From: Actinomycetospora chiangmaiensis DSM 45062
Lineage (GTDB): Bacteria; Actinomycetota; Actinomycetes; Mycobacteriales; Pseudonocardiaceae
Assembly: GCF_000379625.1 (NCBI RefSeq)
Contig: NZ_KB903244.1
Location: forward strand, 20,497-84,496
Reading direction: 5' to 3'
Length of the DNA stretch: 64,000 bases
In this document: in pieces, positions 52,708-61,420 of the stretch
Layout: each line of letters starts with the position of its first letter
How positions within the stretch are numbered: the first letter of the stretch is position 1
Notes under the pieces: model-generated
Database searches by the model: none
Seen by the model: only the letters and a program-made list of their open reading frames with translations
Told to the model about the DNA's origin: nothing
Made by a program: the position numbers and the translations under genes

Positions 52708-53651
52708 GTGATGACCAGGCGCCCGCGGACCCCACCCGCCTCGAGCCGCCGGTGGGTCTCCGCCGCGCGCTCGGCCGGCACCGTCCCGGCCACCCGCAGC
52801 GTCACCGCGCCGGATTCCACCTGCTCGCGCAGCCGGTCGAGGGCGGCGCGGTTCCGGGCGTAGTCGCGGACCCGCACCGGGTGCCACGTGATGCCCCGGC
52901 CGCTGCCGCCCTCGGGTCCGGCGTAGCCGCGCACGGTGGCGATCCGGCCGCCGTCGACCAGGGCCGGCACCAGCTCATCGGTCTGCACGGACCCGTCGGC
53001 GACGCCGTCCACCCCGCCCCCGACGGCCTCCCGGATCCGGTCCGCGACGCCGTCTCCACGCGGGACCACCACGTCCGCGCCGAGGCGGCGGACCAGGTCC
53101 TCGTCCGCCGCGGCCGCGTCGGCCACCACGCGCAGCCCGTCGGCCTTCGCGAGCTGCACGACGTAGCCGCCGAAGGCACCCGCCGCGCCCGTCACGGCGA
53201 GCGTGGCGCCCGCGGGCAGGGCGAGCAGGTCCAGGGCGAGCCGGGCGGTGAGCCCGTTCATGGGCAGCGTCGCGGCCTCGGCGTCGGTGACCCCCGCCGG
53301 CGCGAGCGCCACCGAATCGACCGGGAGCGCGATCCGGGAGGAGTAGCCGCCGTGGGACCCCGACGGCACGACGATGCCCATGACCCGGTCGCCGACCGCG
53401 AGCCCGGCGTCGTCGGTGTCCGGGCCCAGCGCGACGACGGTCCCGGCCACGTCCATGCCCGGCACGTAGGGCGGCGGGTCGTGCCGCAGCGCCTCGGCCC
53501 GGGCGCCGTTGCGGGTGAACGTGTCGGTGGGGCTGACGGCGGCGGCCACGACCTCGACGACCACCTCGCCGGGTCCCGGCTCCGGGTCCGGCAGCTCGAC
53601 GACGTGCAGGGCCTCGGGCCCGCCGAACTCCGTCACTCCCACGGCTCGCAT
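52701..53651 (-). CDS. NADPH-dependent quinone reductase-like (zinc-free MDR family)
   Basis: 316 residues from the ATG at 53651. GroES-like start MRAVGVTEFGGPEALHVVELPDPEPGPGEVVVEV, no structural or catalytic zinc cysteines, nucleotide site VTGAAGAFGGYVVQLAK, and terminal RLEAGGVRGRLVITF. Reduces quinones or enones with NADPH in characterised members. An upstream in-frame extension exists but lacks protein character. Confidence 0.88.
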   Translation of the reverse strand: MRAVGVTEFGGPEALHVVELPDPEPGPGEVVVEVVAAAVSPTDTFTRNGARAEALRHDPPPYVPGMDVAGTVVALGPDTDDAGLAVGDRVMGIVVPSGSHGGYSSRIALPVDSVALAPAGVTDAEAATLPMNGLTARLALDLLALPAGATLAVTGAAGAFGGYVVQLAKADGLRVVADAAAADEDLVRRLGADVVVPRGDGVADRIREAVGGGVDGVADGSVQTDELVPALVDGGRIATVRGYAGPEGGSGRGITWHPVRVRDYARNRAALDRLREQVESGAVTLRVAGTVPAERAAETHRRLEAGGVRGRLVITF

Positions 53652-53742
53652 GCGCCCGGTGTTCCCCGGACGGGCGGACGGCCACGCCCGTTGTGATGAC
53701 GGCGCTGGGCCGGGCCGCCGGCCGGTGGCACCGTCGTCCGAC

Positions 53743-53970
53743 ATGTCATCCGGCATGTCGTCCGCCCGGTCCTCCGACGTCGACCCGTTCCGGCCCACGC
53801 CCATCTTCGACGAGGTCGGCCGGTGGGCCCGGGACGCGACGGCGGGGACCTCGATGCTGACCTTCAGCCCGGCGGGCCCCGGGACGCCGGGCACCGCACG
53901 GACCGTCCTCGCGCTGCTCGCGGCCGCCCGGGAGGAGCGCGCGTCGCGCCACGCCCTCCGGCGACCATGA
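53743..53970 (+). CDS. Small hypothetical protein
   Basis: 75 residues from ATG 53743 (or ATG 53755). No good ribosome binding site; evidence is a high-GC3 frame (FDEVGRWARDATAGTSMLTFSPAGP, TVLALLAAAREERASRHALRRP) in a gap between the divergent quinone reductase and TetR genes. No function suggested. Confidence 0.4.
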   Translation: MSSGMSSARSSDVDPFRPTPIFDEVGRWARDATAGTSMLTFSPAGPGTPGTARTVLALLAAAREERASRHALRRP

Positions 53971-53995
53971 TCGTCCGGGACCGTACGATATCGAC

Positions 53996-54721
53996 GTGAC
54001 GCCGTCCGAGCCCGCGACGTCGGTCCCCGAACTCCCCGTCCCGGTGTCGGCCTGGGCCGACCTCGACGTCGGGGAGCGGACCCGTCGCACCCGCCGCCGG
54101 CTCCTGCTGGCCGCCGCCACGGTCTTCGACGCGCAGGGCTACCGCGGTGCCGCCCTCAGCGACATCCTCGCCGTCGCCGGGTTGACCAAGGGCGCGCTGT
54201 ACTTCCACTTCCGGTCCAAGCACGCGCTCGCCGAGGCGCTGCTGGCCGAGGTGTGCGACTCGTGGCTGCTCATGACCGAGGAGATCGCCCGGCGGGGGAC
54301 CGACCCGATGTGGCGGCTGCTGCTCGAGACCGACGCCTACGTCGCCCGCTGGATGCACGACCCGCTCGTGCGCGGCATCAGCCGCGCGATCTCCGAACCA
54401 GACCTGCGGGAGCACCGCACGACGTGGATGGCGACCTGGGAGTCCTCCACGGCCGAGCTGCTGGCGCAGGCCGAGACGGCCGGGCTCCTGGCCCCCGGCG
54501 TCGACCCCGTGCGCGCCGCGCGGGCGATCGTCGCGGTCGCCGTCGGGAACTACGGCCTCGCCGACGGCCCGGACGACCTGTGGACGCGGATGACCGAGTC
54601 GTGGGAGGGCCTGGTCCCGATCATGACCACGCCGGAGTGGGCGCGCAGCTGGGCCGCGTCGGACTGGCGACGACGGCCGCGTCCCGACGCCGAGCGCTAC
54701 CGGTCGGCCCGCGAGCCCTGA
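53996..54721 (+). CDS. TetR-family regulator, ScbR/gamma-butyrolactone-receptor-like
   Basis: 241 residues from GTG 53996. HTH: TRRRLLLAAATVFDAQGYRGAALSDILAVAGLTKGALYFHFRSKHALAEALL, matching the ScbR/ArpA-type DNA-binding domain especially closely (KGALYFHF-SK--LAEA). The ligand domain includes DPMWRLLLETDAYVARWMHDPLVRGISRAI. No butyrolactone synthase gene is nearby. An AT-richer GTACGATATCGAC just upstream could be an autoregulatory site. Confidence 0.88.
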   Translation: MTPSEPATSVPELPVPVSAWADLDVGERTRRTRRRLLLAAATVFDAQGYRGAALSDILAVAGLTKGALYFHFRSKHALAEALLAEVCDSWLLMTEEIARRGTDPMWRLLLETDAYVARWMHDPLVRGISRAISEPDLREHRTTWMATWESSTAELLAQAETAGLLAPGVDPVRAARAIVAVAVGNYGLADGPDDLWTRMTESWEGLVPIMTTPEWARSWAASDWRRRPRPDAERYRSAREP

Positions 54722-54752
54722 CCGCGGGGCGACGCGGGCCGGCCGCGGGTGG

Positions 54753-55607
54753 TCAGCGCGGGGCGGTGCGCGCGAGGGCGTCCCAGCCCTGGTCCTCGGC
54801 GCGGGCCGCCTCCTCGGCGGCCGCCCCGCCGCGCAGTCCGAAGAGCCGCTTCGCGAAGAGCAGGTATACGACCACCGCGATGTTGATGACGAGTGCGATG
54901 ACCTTCGTCGGGGTCACCCGCCCGGTCAGTTCGTAGATCTCGGGGACGAGCAGCACCGACGTCGCGACGAGCGTGAGGTACTCCGCCCACCGCTTGCCCC
55001 ACCACAGCCCGAGGGCCTCGACGCCCTCGAGCAGCGCGTAGGCCGCGAGGACGAGGCCCACGAGCACGATGGTCCGGTCCTGCGCCGTGAACGCGTTGCG
55101 CAGCTCGCCGACGAACCCGTCCTGCAGGCCCTCGCCGAACCCGATGGTGTTCAGGGTCCCCAGCACCGCGAAGAACGGGGTGCGCAGCGCCGCGCGGTCG
55201 GCGAGGAACACGAACACCCCCACCGCCGCGAGGCCGAGCCCCAGGAAGTGCAGGAGGCGGTCGATCGCGATGAGCCGCAGGACGAAGCGGTCGCGCAGCG
55301 CGCGGCCGCGCAGCGGGAGGTCGACCTCGTCGCGGGTGGGGAGCCGGTCGCGGCTCGGTGCGGCGGGAGGCGGCAGCGGCACCCACGAGTCGCAGCGCAG
55401 GCAGCGGTGCCAGCGGCAGTCCTCGCCCTCCCGGACCACCTGCTCGACCTCGAATCCGGGGTCGGGCGAGTCGAGGACGGCGGCGTCCGTCCCGAGCAGC
55501 TCGTGGCCCCGCAGGCCGCAGGTGATGAGTTCGTAGTGGAACCGCGGCCGGAAGCGGGCGGGTGGGACCGTGCCCGGTGGCCGGGGTACCGCGACCTTCG
55601 TCGTCAC
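54753..55607 (-). CDS. DUF2127 integral membrane protein
   Basis: 284 residues. N-terminal cytosolic segment with CxxC-type Cys (ITCGLRGHELLG; CRWHRCLRCDSWVPLP), then a DUF2127 membrane domain of about four helices: VLRLIAIDRLLHFLGLGLAAVGVFVFLAD, VLVGLVLAAYALLEGVEALGLWWGKRWAEYLTLVATSVLLVPEIYEL, VIALVINIAVVVYLLFAKRLF. The Cys/His N-terminus may bind zinc. Function unknown. Confidence 0.85.
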   Translation of the reverse strand: MTTKVAVPRPPGTVPPARFRPRFHYELITCGLRGHELLGTDAAVLDSPDPGFEVEQVVREGEDCRWHRCLRCDSWVPLPPPAAPSRDRLPTRDEVDLPLRGRALRDRFVLRLIAIDRLLHFLGLGLAAVGVFVFLADRAALRTPFFAVLGTLNTIGFGEGLQDGFVGELRNAFTAQDRTIVLVGLVLAAYALLEGVEALGLWWGKRWAEYLTLVATSVLLVPEIYELTGRVTPTKVIALVINIAVVVYLLFAKRLFGLRGGAAAEEAARAEDQGWDALARTAPR

Positions 55608-55635
55608 CCTGCGATCGTAGGGCCGCGGGGCCGGT

Positions 55636-55980
55636 TCAGACGGCCGGCGCCATCTCCATGACCCCGGCGGTGGGCACGGCCACGGTCTCGACGACCCAGA
55701 CCTGCCCGTCGGTCACGCTCACCGCGTGCGTGCGCACCGGCTTCTTCGCCGGCGGCCCGTCGGGGCGCCCGGTGCGCAGGTCGAAGCAGGCGGCGTGCAA
55801 CGGGCACTCCACCGCGCACCCCTCGAGGAACCCGTCGGAGAGCGACGCGTCCTGATGGGTGCAGGTGTCGTCGATGGCGAACAGCTCGCCCTCGACGTGG
55901 AAGACCGCGATCGCGACCGTCCCCTCCACCCGGACCGACTCGCCGTCGGGGATGTCCGCGAGCTCACCCACGTAGATCAT
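55636..55980 (-). CDS. Rieske [2Fe-2S] ferredoxin of an oxygenase system
   Basis: 114 residues. Rieske ligands in CTHQDASLSDG and CPLHAACFDLRTG (Cys-x-His and Cys-x2-His), with the small-ferredoxin layout of ring-hydroxylating dioxygenases, ending in a short Ala/Pro tail. It carries electrons from the FAD reductase encoded nearby to the oxygenase alpha subunit. Its promoter has the same TTGAC-box and GTTGCG/CGCAAC repeat as those two genes, so the three form one regulated system though on different strands. Confidence 0.93.
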   Translation of the reverse strand: MIYVGELADIPDGESVRVEGTVAIAVFHVEGELFAIDDTCTHQDASLSDGFLEGCAVECPLHAACFDLRTGRPDGPPAKKPVRTHAVSVTDGQVWVVETVAVPTAGVMEMAPAV

Positions 55981-55990
55981 GTCTGCTCCT

Positions 55991-56026
55991 GTTGCGTATT
56001 ACGCGCTCAGTCCTGCGATCCGCAAC
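55991..56026 (-). promoter_or_regulatory. Shared operator, Rieske ferredoxin promoter
   Basis: GTTGCG (55991) and CGCAAC (56021) form an inverted repeat with a 24-base spacer, 10 bases upstream of the ferredoxin ATG. Reading on the minus strand, TTGACG (56053-56058) lies 26 bases before it. The same layout recurs at the reductase and oxygenase promoters. Confidence 0.75.
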
Positions 56027-56213
56027 ACAAGCGTGACGATCCCGGGAAGCGCCGTCAAGGGCGACGGGGGACGATTTCGCGTCCTTCTGTTGCCATTGGA
56101 TGACACGGCTGGTACTCGACTGATATGTCAATACGTCGCCCATGGCAGCGTCATCCGGATGACACACTGCGGGCACGCCCGCGTCCGTCCCGTACTCGTC
56201 GGGGGAAAACCGC

Positions 56214-57647
56214 ATGGTCGACCAGCCGCACCTCTGGCGGCGCGCCGGGGCACCGCCGGCCGTCGAGGGCGAGTACGTGCTGCGCCGGGCCGCGGCCGCC
56301 GCGGCCGTCGGCAACGTCGCGGAGTGGTACGACTTCGGGCTCTACTCCTACCTGGCCGGCACGGTGCTCTCGCGCGTCTTCTTCCCCGACGCCGGCCCGT
56401 GGGCCACCGTCTACACCCTCGGGGCCTTCGCCGCGGCGTTCGTGATGCGCCCCCTCGGCGGCCTCGTCTTCGGGCCGCTCGGCGACCGCGTGGGGCGCAC
56501 GAGGGTCCTCTCCGCCACCGTCGTGCTCATGGCGGCCGCCACGCTCCTGCTCGGCCTCGTGCCGGGGCACGGCACGATCGGCGTCGCCGCGCCCGTGCTG
56601 GTCCTGGTCGTCCGCATGCTGCAGGGCTTCTCGGCGGGCGGGGAGTACACCGGCGCGCTGACGCTCATCGCCGAGTACTCGCCCGACCGGCGACGGGGCT
56701 TCTTCGGCAGCTGGCTGGAGTTCGGGACGTTGACGGGATACACCCTCGGCGCCGGGGCCAGCGCGCTGGTCATCGCCCTGCTGCCCGACGACGCGCTGCT
56801 CGCGTGGGGATGGCGGCTCCCGTTCATGCTGGCGCTCCCGCTCGGCGTGACGGGCATCTACCTGCGGCTGCGCCTGGAGGACACCCCCGCGTTCCGCCAG
56901 CTCATGGACCGCTCCCCCGCGGTCTCGCGGATGCCGCTGCGTCGCGCGCTGCGGATCGTGCTCGTGCGCTACCGCCGGAGCGTGCTCGTCGCCGGCGGCC
57001 TGGTCGTCGCCTGGAACGTCGCGAACTACGTGATGACGAGCTACGTGCCCACCTACCTCACCAGCACGCTCGTGGAGTACGGCGAGGCCGGCAGCGGGAC
57101 GGCCGCGGCCACGGGCCTGCAGGTCGCGGTGATGCTGGGCATGCTGGCGGTGATCACCTCCGTCGGGCGCCTGAGCGACCGCGTGGGCCGCCGGCCGGTC
57201 CTGCTCACCGGCGGCATCGCGCTCGTCGTCACCGGACTGCCCTCGGTGTGGCTGCTCCGCCAGGGGCCGGTCGGCCAGGTCGGCGGGCTCGCGCTGATGG
57301 GCGCATGCCTCGTGTGCTTCGCCGCGGTGGCGCCCTCGACGCTGCCCGCGGTGTTCCCCACGCTGGTGCGCTACGGCGGCCTCGCCCTCACCTTCAACGT
57401 CGCCGTGTCGGTCTTCGCCGGCACCTCGCCCACCGCGATCGCCGCCCTCACCACGGCGACCGGGTACCTCGACTGGGCCGGGTGGTTCCTGGTGGCGGCC
57501 GGGGTCGTCGGGATCGTCAGCGTGGCGTTCCTCCCCGAGAGCGCCGGCCGGCCGCTCGCGGGGGCCCGGCCGCTCGCCTCGAGCGCGGACCTCCCGCCGC
57601 CGGAGCGCTCCCCCGACGGCGTCTTCCTCGAGCACCCCCGGGACTGA
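56214..57647 (+). CDS. MHS-family (ProP-like) metabolite:H+ symporter
   Basis: 477 residues, 12 predicted transmembrane helices. MHS signatures: NVAEWYDFGLYSYLAG, MRPLGGLVFGPLGDRVGRTRVLSATV, LQGFSAGGEYTGALTLIAEYSPDRRRGFFGSWLEFGT, GRLSDRVGRRPVLLTGG. The ProP/betaine-proline branch belongs to this family, fitting uptake of a quaternary amine or amino-acid-like compound. Divergent from the ferredoxin gene; 13 bases from the convergent reductase gene. Confidence 0.9.
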   Translation: MVDQPHLWRRAGAPPAVEGEYVLRRAAAAAAVGNVAEWYDFGLYSYLAGTVLSRVFFPDAGPWATVYTLGAFAAAFVMRPLGGLVFGPLGDRVGRTRVLSATVVLMAAATLLLGLVPGHGTIGVAAPVLVLVVRMLQGFSAGGEYTGALTLIAEYSPDRRRGFFGSWLEFGTLTGYTLGAGASALVIALLPDDALLAWGWRLPFMLALPLGVTGIYLRLRLEDTPAFRQLMDRSPAVSRMPLRRALRIVLVRYRRSVLVAGGLVVAWNVANYVMTSYVPTYLTSTLVEYGEAGSGTAAATGLQVAVMLGMLAVITSVGRLSDRVGRRPVLLTGGIALVVTGLPSVWLLRQGPVGQVGGLALMGACLVCFAAVAPSTLPAVFPTLVRYGGLALTFNVAVSVFAGTSPTAIAALTTATGYLDWAGWFLVAAGVVGIVSVAFLPESAGRPLAGARPLASSADLPPPERSPDGVFLEHPRD

Positions 57648-57660
57648 CCGGGGACCCGCC

Positions 57661-58845
57661 TCAGCGGACGGCGGCGCGGGGCAGCTCGGTGCGGCGGAGC
57701 CGGCCGAAGCCGCGGGGGTCACCCATCGCGAACAGCCCCGTCGTCGTGCCGTCGCCCCCGCGGTACCGGGCGACGAAGCGCCGGTCGTCGACGTCGCCGG
57801 AGAGGACCTCGACCGTGTCCGCGGGGTCAGGGTGCCCGGCGAGCTGGAGCATCCGGCCGTACTGGTCCGACCAGACGTAGCCCGTCGGCGCGACGGTGCG
57901 CACCGTGGTGCCCGCGAGCAGGTTCGTCGCGGCGACCGCGGCCTGCTCCCCCGCGCTGGTCCAGTGCTCGTGCCGGTACGACGACGGGCCGCGCGACCAG
58001 CGGGCGACGTCCCCGACGGCGACGACGGTGGGGACGTCGGTGACCATGCCGTCGTCGGTGCACGCGCCGTTCTCGACCTTCACCCCCGAGCCCTGCAGCC
58101 AGGCCGTGGTGGGCGCGATGCCGACGCCGACGACCACCACGTCCGCGGCGACCTCCCGGCCGTCGCGCAGCCGCACCCCGGTGACCCGCTCCCCCGCCGC
58201 CGTCGTCGCGGTGGCGAACCCGGCGACGACCGCCCCGGTGTGCAGGATGGTGCCGTGCTCGGCGTGGAGGGCCACGCAGGGGCGCGCCACCGTCTCCCCG
58301 AGGACCGGGGAGAGCGGCGTGGTCAGCCCGTCGAGCACGGTGACGTCGAGCCCCAGGCCCCGGCACGTCGAGGCGACCTCCGCCCCGATGAACCCGCCGC
58401 CCACGACGACGACCCGGACGCCCGGGACGAGCTCCGCGCGCAGGCCGCGGGCGTCGTCCAGCGTCCGCAGGACGTGCACGCCCGCGACGCCCTCGGTGCC
58501 GGGCAGCCGCCGGGCGGACCCGCCGGTGGCGACGACGACGCCGTCGGCGTCCACCTCCGCGCCGTCCGCCAGCCGGATCCGCCCGGCGGCGCTGTCCAGG
58601 GCGACGGCCCGGGCGCCGGGGCGCAGGTCGAGCGACAGGTCGGCGAGGTCGTCGTCGTCCAGGAGGGCGAGCTCGGCCTCGTCGGCCCGGCCAGCCAGGT
58701 AGGCCTTGGACAGCGGCGGCCGGTCGTAGGGGGCGTGGGGCTCGTCGCCGAGCAGGACGAGCCTGCCGTCGAACCCGGCCCGCCGCAGGGCCTCCGCCGA
58801 GCGGACCCCCGCGACGGAGGCCCCCACGATCGCGATCGTCTTCAT
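57661..58845 (-). CDS. FAD-dependent ferredoxin reductase of the oxygenase system
   Basis: 394 residues from ATG 58845, TAGGAG upstream. FAD site IAIVGASVAGVRSAEALRRAGFDGRLVLLGDEPHAPYDRPPLSKAYL, NADH site VRVVVVGGGFIGAEVASTCRGLGLDVTVLD, and VVAVGDVARW as the second FAD motif. The C-terminal reductase domain (YVWSDQYGRMLQLAGHPD) places it with oxygenase-coupled ferredoxin reductases. Divergent from the oxygenase alpha gene. Confidence 0.93.
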   Translation of the reverse strand: MKTIAIVGASVAGVRSAEALRRAGFDGRLVLLGDEPHAPYDRPPLSKAYLAGRADEAELALLDDDDLADLSLDLRPGARAVALDSAAGRIRLADGAEVDADGVVVATGGSARRLPGTEGVAGVHVLRTLDDARGLRAELVPGVRVVVVGGGFIGAEVASTCRGLGLDVTVLDGLTTPLSPVLGETVARPCVALHAEHGTILHTGAVVAGFATATTAAGERVTGVRLRDGREVAADVVVVGVGIAPTTAWLQGSGVKVENGACTDDGMVTDVPTVVAVGDVARWSRGPSSYRHEHWTSAGEQAAVAATNLLAGTTVRTVAPTGYVWSDQYGRMLQLAGHPDPADTVEVLSGDVDDRRFVARYRGGDGTTTGLFAMGDPRGFGRLRRTELPRAAVR

Positions 58846-58917
58846 GCGCGCTCCTACGTACGCGGGAGAGACGCCACGGCGCGAACGCGCGGCCGCGGCA
58901 CCGGGGAGAGGACCGAC

Positions 58918-58954
58918 GTTGCGTCCTACGCGCACGTGATCCTTCATGCGCAAC
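58918..58954 (-). promoter_or_regulatory. Shared operator, ferredoxin reductase promoter
   Basis: GTTGCG (58918) and CGCAAC (58949) with a 25-base spacer, 72 bases upstream of the reductase ATG. On the minus strand a TTGACA (58982-58987) lies exactly 27 bases before it, as a mirror image of the neighbouring oxygenase promoter. Confidence 0.8.
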
Positions 58955-59066
58955 ACAGACGGTGGAAGACGCGGACGGCGTTGTCAAGGACCGACCGCCG
59001 GGCGGACATCACGCCCGGAGGGCGAGCAGGCCCTTGACAGGGCTCCCCGGCACCCGGGACGGTGTC

Positions 59067-59103
59067 GTTGCGCGATGAGCAGAGTCGTTCCGGATCGCGC
59101 AAC
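59067..59103 (+). promoter_or_regulatory. Shared operator, oxygenase alpha promoter
   Basis: GTTGCG (59067) and CGCAAC (59098) with a 25-base spacer, 72 bases upstream of the oxygenase ATG, 27 bases after a TTGACA at 59034-59039. The position over the expected transcription start suggests repression. Confidence 0.8.
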
Positions 59104-59175
59104 TCAGCCGCCGAGGTTCCGACATCCCGGAATCCTCCCGCTCGCCCGGCCGACCCCCGTCGAGGAGCACGCACG

Positions 59176-60321
59176 ATGACCACTGGTGAGTTCGTCGGCT
59201 CGATGGCCGACACCCAGCTCCCCGCGAGCCTCCGGGCGACGCTGCCCGGGCGGTACTACACCGACCCGACGATCTTCGCCGCCGAACAGGCGCTCGTCCT
59301 CGAGAGCGGCTGGTTCTGCGCCGTCCTCGCCGCGGACATCCCGGCCGCGGGCGACTTCGAGACGGTGCAGGTGGGGCGCGAGAGCGTGATCGTGGCGCGG
59401 GGCCGCACCGGCGCCGTGCACGCGTACCTCAACGTGTGCCGCCACCGCGGCGCCCGGCTGTGCACCGAGGAGAAGGGGTCGGTGCGGCGGTCCTTCCAGT
59501 GCCCGTACCACGCGTGGACCTACGGTCTCGACGGCACGCTGATCGCGGCCCCGAACATCGCCTCGATGCCCGACATCGACCGCCGTGAGTACGGGCTGAA
59601 CCGCGTCGCGGTGCAGGAGTGGCTCGGCTACGTCTGGGTCTGCCTCGCCGACGAGCCGCCGTCGTTCGACGAGACCGTGGTCGCGGACGTGACGACCCGG
59701 CTGGGCTCCCCCGACGCGATCGTCGGGTACGACGTCGCCGGCCTGAAGCTCGGGCGGCGCATCACCTACGACGTCGCGGCGAACTGGAAGCAGATCGTCG
59801 AGAACTTCATGGAGTGCTACCACTGCGGCACGATCCACCCCGAGCTCACCGAGGTGCTCCCGGAGTTCGCCGACGGCCTCGCCGCGCAGTACTTCGTCGG
59901 GCACGGTGCGGCGTTCGGCGAGGACGTCGCGGGCTTCACCGTCGACGGGTCGGCCGGCCACGAACGGATCCCGGGCGTGGCCGCGGAGCAGGACCGGCGC
60001 TACTACGCGATCACGGTGCGCCCGCAGGTGTTCGTCAACCTGGTGCCCGACCACGTGGTCTTCCACCGCATGTTCCCGCTGACCGCCGCGCGGACGCTCG
60101 TGGTGTGCGACTGGCTCTACCTCCCCGAGGTCGTCGACTCCGGCGCCGACCTCGACCGCTCCGTGGAGCTCTTCCACCGGGTCAACCAGCAGGACTTCGA
60201 CGCCTGCGAGCGGTGCCAGGTCTCGATGGACTCGCGCTCCTACGCCCGCGGCGGGGTGCTGGTGCCCAGCGAGCACCACATCGGGGAGTTCCACGACTGG
60301 GTCCGCGAGCGCGTCGGCTGA
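59176..60321 (+). CDS. Rieske oxygenase alpha subunit, quaternary-amine (GbcA/Stc2/CMO-like) type
   Basis: 381 residues, GAGGAG before the ATG. Rieske centre CRHRGARLC and CPYHAWTYGLDG (Cys-x-His, Cys-x2-His). Mononuclear iron: ENFMECYHCGTIHPEL supplies two His, and NQQDFDACERCQVS the Asp. This spacing and the ECYHC-x3-HPEL block are those of choline monooxygenase, glycine-betaine demethylase and stachydrine demethylase oxygenases rather than aromatic dioxygenases; a beta subunit gene is absent, consistent with this alpha-only group. Substrate inferred from motifs and neighbours. Confidence 0.88.
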   Translation: MTTGEFVGSMADTQLPASLRATLPGRYYTDPTIFAAEQALVLESGWFCAVLAADIPAAGDFETVQVGRESVIVARGRTGAVHAYLNVCRHRGARLCTEEKGSVRRSFQCPYHAWTYGLDGTLIAAPNIASMPDIDRREYGLNRVAVQEWLGYVWVCLADEPPSFDETVVADVTTRLGSPDAIVGYDVAGLKLGRRITYDVAANWKQIVENFMECYHCGTIHPELTEVLPEFADGLAAQYFVGHGAAFGEDVAGFTVDGSAGHERIPGVAAEQDRRYYAITVRPQVFVNLVPDHVVFHRMFPLTAARTLVVCDWLYLPEVVDSGADLDRSVELFHRVNQQDFDACERCQVSMDSRSYARGGVLVPSEHHIGEFHDWVRERVG

Positions 60322-60385
60322 CGCCGCGCTGCCACCCACCCGGCCCGACCCACCCCGCCGCCCCCGCCACCGGACGAGACGAGCC

Positions 60386-60574
60386 ATGACTGCCGACCCG
60401 GACCCCGCCTCCCGCCCGCTCGACACCGAGCCCCTCGCCGACGCCTTCGCGGTGGCCGACCAGCTCGCCGTCCACGGCCACGACTGCGTGTGCCCCCGGT
60501 GCGCGGGGCGCCTGCCGTTCCTGCTGCGCGACCTCGCGCGCGCGCTCGACACGGCCGACGACGGCGACCGGTAG
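60386..60574 (+). CDS. Small Cys-motif protein of the oxygenase cluster
   Basis: 62 residues between the oxygenase and iclR genes. Contains CVCPRCAGRLPFLLRDLARALD, a CxCxxC that could bind zinc, in an otherwise helical acidic protein. The ATG has a weak purine-rich upstream (GACGAGACGAG). Ten bases from the IclR start. Function unknown. Confidence 0.6.
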   Translation: MTADPDPASRPLDTEPLADAFAVADQLAVHGHDCVCPRCAGRLPFLLRDLARALDTADDGDR

Positions 60575-60584
60575 CCTCCGGCCG

Positions 60585-61382
60585 ATGTCGGAGTCGCGCG
60601 ACGTCGCGCCGGACCGGGGCGGCAAGGTCGGCGCGGTCCAGTCGGTCGACCGGGCGATGGCCATCCTCGAGATCATCGCGGAGCGGGGCGAGGCCGGGAT
60701 CTCCGACATCGCCGCGGCGCTCGACGTCCACAAGTCGACGGCCTCGCGCCTGGTCGCGGCGCTGGAGCACCGGTCCCTGGTCGAGCAGCACGGCGAGCGC
60801 GGGAAGTACGCGCTGAGCTTCGGCCTCATCCGGCTCGCGGCCGCCACGACGGCGCGGCTCGACGTCGCCCGCCTCGGGCAGCCCGTCTGCCGGCGCCTCG
60901 CCGACTCGCTCGGGGAGACGGTGAACATCGCCGTCAGCGACGGGGAGGCCGGGATCACCGTCGCCCAGGAGAGCGGGACCGCGTCCGTCGTCAGCGAGAA
61001 CTGGGTCGGCCGGCGGACCCCGCTGCACGCGAGCTCGGCCGGCAAGGTCCTGCTCGCCTGGATGGAGACCGAGGACCGGCGCCGCGTCCTGCGCCGCCCC
61101 CTGCAGCGCTTCACCGAGGAGACGATCGTGACGCCGGGGGCGCTGCGCCTCGAGCTCGCCCGCGTGTTCGACGAGGGCTTCGCGCGCTCCTTCGAGGAGC
61201 TCGAGGTGGGCATGCACGCCGTCGCGGTGCCGGTGTTCTCGGCCGACGGCACCGTCGGGTCGTCCCTGTCCGTCACGGGCCCGGCCTACCGGTTGCCGCG
61301 ACGGCGGGCCCGGGCCGTCGTCGGCGAGCTCAGGGAGGGCGCGGCGGAGATCGCCGCGAAGCTCGGCCACCACACGTCCTGA
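60585..61382 (+). CDS. IclR-family transcriptional regulator
   Basis: 265 residues. Winged helix at the N-terminus: VQSVDRAMAILEIIAERGEAGISDIAAALDVHKSTASRLVAALEHRSLVEQHGERGKYALSFGLIRL. The effector domain contains GETVNIAVSDGEAGITVAQESG, HASSAGKVLLAWM, and GFARSFEELEVGMHAVAVPVFSADGTVGSSLSVTGPAYRL. IclR proteins bind paired inverted repeats as dimers or tetramers, fitting the three GTTGCG/CGCAAC sites nearby. Confidence 0.93.
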   Translation: MSESRDVAPDRGGKVGAVQSVDRAMAILEIIAERGEAGISDIAAALDVHKSTASRLVAALEHRSLVEQHGERGKYALSFGLIRLAAATTARLDVARLGQPVCRRLADSLGETVNIAVSDGEAGITVAQESGTASVVSENWVGRRTPLHASSAGKVLLAWMETEDRRRVLRRPLQRFTEETIVTPGALRLELARVFDEGFARSFEELEVGMHAVAVPVFSADGTVGSSLSVTGPAYRLPRRRARAVVGELREGAAEIAAKLGHHTS

Positions 61383-61420
61383 CGACGGCTCCCGCGCCGA
61401 CCCGCCGTCGGGAACTCCGG

